Source: CAWACC01 sp964390695 (GTDB lineage: Bacteria; Chlamydiota; Chlamydiia; Chlamydiales; Parachlamydiaceae). From it: 7,253 nucleotides of DNA. How positions within the stretch are numbered: the stretch's first letter is position 1; the number at the start of each line of letters is the position of its first letter. Both the position numbers and the translations under genes were made by a program. This document shows, one piece after another, positions 5,933 through 7,253 of the stretch. The stretch lies in contig CAYMKI010000151.1 of NCBI GenBank assembly GCA_964390695.1, positions 1 through 7,253 on the forward strand. Direction: 5' to 3'. The notes beneath the pieces were generated by a model. The model was not told the DNA's origin. It did no database searches and was given only the letters and a program-made list of their open reading frames with translations.

Positions 5933-7253
5933 ATGAACTATCAGCTAAAACAAGATCTTCGCCAATCGCAAAACATCAAACAACTCCAACGTCTCATTAT
6001 GACGCCGCAGATGCAGCAGGCGCTTAATTTGCTGCAGCTACCCATACTCGAGTTATCGGCCTTAATTGAATCGGAAATAGAGCAAAACCCCATCCTGAGC
6101 ACTGAAGATGAAGAAGCATCCGAAGGAAAATCGGCAGCAGAATTGGAGATTGAAGAGGTGGATGAAGATGAACAAGGGCCCGTGTCACAGGAGCTGGATT
6201 TTCGCGAGGATGATTTCGAGATATTGCGGCGGCTGGACGATGATTTTAAAGATCATTTTAAGGAGAGCCAGTCCTTTCAATCTTCTCAGCATACAGAAGA
6301 TGATTCTCATAAATCCATGTTAGAAAACACACTGCAGTCCGATGAGACGCTCTATGAAAGTTTGATGCGCCAAGCCAGGGAAATCATCACCAGCGATAAA
6401 GAGCTGGCCATTGCTGAGGCGATTATTGGAAATTTGGACGAGAACGGCTTGTTGCTAGTTCCGATAGCTGAAATAGCTATTTTAAACGGAACAGAAGTTG
6501 ATACAGTACAGGCGGTTGTTTTAAAGATCCAGGAATTAGATCCTCCTGGAATAGCGGCGACAAGCATGCAGGAATCGTTATTGCTGCAGTTAAAAAGAAA
6601 ACAAAAACAAGATACTCTGGCCTATAAAATCATTGAAAACCATTTTCAAGAATTGTTGCAGAATCGTTTGCCAGCCATCCAGCAGCATCTCGGCTGTTCT
6701 TTCCAGGAGATCAACAAAGCCATCTATACCGAGATCGCAAAACTGGATTTACATCCAGGAGCTTCTTTTCTGAAGCAGGTCGCTCAACCTATCGTGCCGG
6801 ACCTGAGTGTTCAGCTCAACGACAAAGGCCTGCTACAGGTATGTATTTTAGATGAGCGGCTGCCGACTATCCACCTCAATCAGAAATACTTAAAAATGAT
6901 GGACGATGCAAATACCACTCCTGAAACCAAAGAGTTTATTAAACAGAAATTGATGTCGGCCAAATGGCTGATAAAAAATATTTATCAACGCAATGACACC
7001 TTGGAAAAAATAGGTCAGTTTCTCGTCAAGGAGCAAGAAGCCTTTTTCTGCGATCCCAAGGGAAAGCTTGTGCCGCTGACCATGAAAACCTTGGCTGAAG
7101 CTATCCAAGTACACGAATCCACCGTCGCCAGGGCTGTTTCCAGTAAATATTTGACCTGCGACAAGGGAATTTTTCCCTTGAAGTATTTTTTCACCACCGA
7201 AATCAATACGGATACCGGCGAAAAAATGTCCTCCAAAACGGTCAAAGACATTG
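5933..7253 (+). CDS. rpoN: RNA polymerase sigma-54 factor (partial, 3' end outside the window)
   Basis: The frame runs without a stop from ATG 5933 to the window edge, giving 440 codons plus one base. Region I is clear at residues 1-56: a glutamine-rich segment including LIMTPQMQQALNLLQLPILEL and then IEQNPIL, the part that binds core polymerase and bacterial enhancer-binding activators. Residues 57-130 are strongly acidic, typical of region II. From about 135 the core-binding domain follows, with NLDENG and LDPPGIAATSMQESLLLQL (203-220). Near the visible end HESTVARAVSSKYL (394-407), GIFPLKYFF and SSKTVKDI match the DNA-binding helix-turn-helix part. The RpoN box (ARRTVAKYR in the family), which reads the -24 element, would lie in the roughly 40-60 missing residues. 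Sigma-54 is not known to be a partner of RsbW-type kinases, which act on sigma-70-family factors, so the divergent neighbour need not be functionally linked. Confidence 0.95.
   Translation, partial: MNYQLKQDLRQSQNIKQLQRLIMTPQMQQALNLLQLPILELSALIESEIEQNPILSTEDEEASEGKSAAELEIEEVDEDEQGPVSQELDFREDDFEILRRLDDDFKDHFKESQSFQSSQHTEDDSHKSMLENTLQSDETLYESLMRQAREIITSDKELAIAEAIIGNLDENGLLLVPIAEIAILNGTEVDTVQAVVLKIQELDPPGIAATSMQESLLLQLKRKQKQDTLAYKIIENHFQELLQNRLPAIQQHLGCSFQEINKAIYTEIAKLDLHPGASFLKQVAQPIVPDLSVQLNDKGLLQVCILDERLPTIHLNQKYLKMMDDANTTPETKEFIKQKLMSAKWLIKNIYQRNDTLEKIGQFLVKEQEAFFCDPKGKLVPLTMKTLAEAIQVHESTVARAVSSKYLTCDKGIFPLKYFFTTEINTDTGEKMSSKTVKDI

Noticed and set aside
6352..7251. Minus-strand open frames opposite rpoN
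   Set aside because: The plus strand is a clear, continuous sigma-54 coding sequence; these are its antisense shadows.

Overview
The window holds one compact leftward (minus-strand) operon of four genes (about 44-5800) and, diverging from it, the first 440 codons of a rightward sigma-54 gene (rpoN, 5933 to the window end). The rpoN gene, a PP2C/RsbW/STAS partner-switching protein and lipid-linked polysaccharide initiation enzymes indicate a diderm (Gram-negative-type) bacterium of medium-to-low G+C. A PVC-type lineage such as an environmental Chlamydiae relative is possible, but I cannot establish the taxon from this sequence. Ten Ns at 1064-1073 mark a scaffold join, so this is a draft assembly.

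Layout, in the direction of operon transcription (right to left): (1) 5800-3761, a 679-residue protein combining a response-regulator receiver, a PP2C/SpoIIE-type phosphatase, an RsbW-like anti-sigma kinase and a canonical STAS domain; (2) 3749-3012, a membrane phosphoglycosyl transferase (PssY/WcaJ-like bacterial sugar transferase) with intact catalytic motifs; (3) 2999-1551, a 482-residue fusion of a degenerate nucleotidyltransferase, a left-handed beta-helix and a catalytically degenerate sugar transferase; (4) 1554-44, a WecG/TagA/CpsF glycosyltransferase fused to two STAS domains, interrupted by the N gap. Gaps between genes are 11 and 12 bases, then a 4-base ATGA overlap, so the four are almost certainly co-transcribed. 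A possible fifth gene begins at 36 and runs off the left end.

Working model (inference): a phosphorelay signal enters through the receiver, tunes the phosphatase/kinase pair acting on STAS domains, and the output is control of a surface polysaccharide. Two of the genes (2 and 4) look like the first two glycosyl-transfer steps of a polyprenyl-linked glycan, and gene 3 looks like a non-catalytic scaffold or sensor built from polysaccharide-enzyme domains. The striking point is that STAS domains, normally small free regulatory proteins, are welded to a glycosyltransferase in the same operon as the enzyme that could set their signalling partners' phosphorylation state. The two glycosyltransferase-linked STAS domains lack the phosphorylatable serine (Glu and Ala instead), while the STAS at the end of the first protein keeps it. 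Architecturally this resembles the SypE/SypA, HsbR/HsbA and CrsR/CrsA partner switches, but more heavily fused. No flippase, polymerase, chain-length regulator or export gene lies inside the window.

The only non-coding stretch of note is 5801-5932 (132 bases, very A+T rich), which carries promoter-like elements for both directions.
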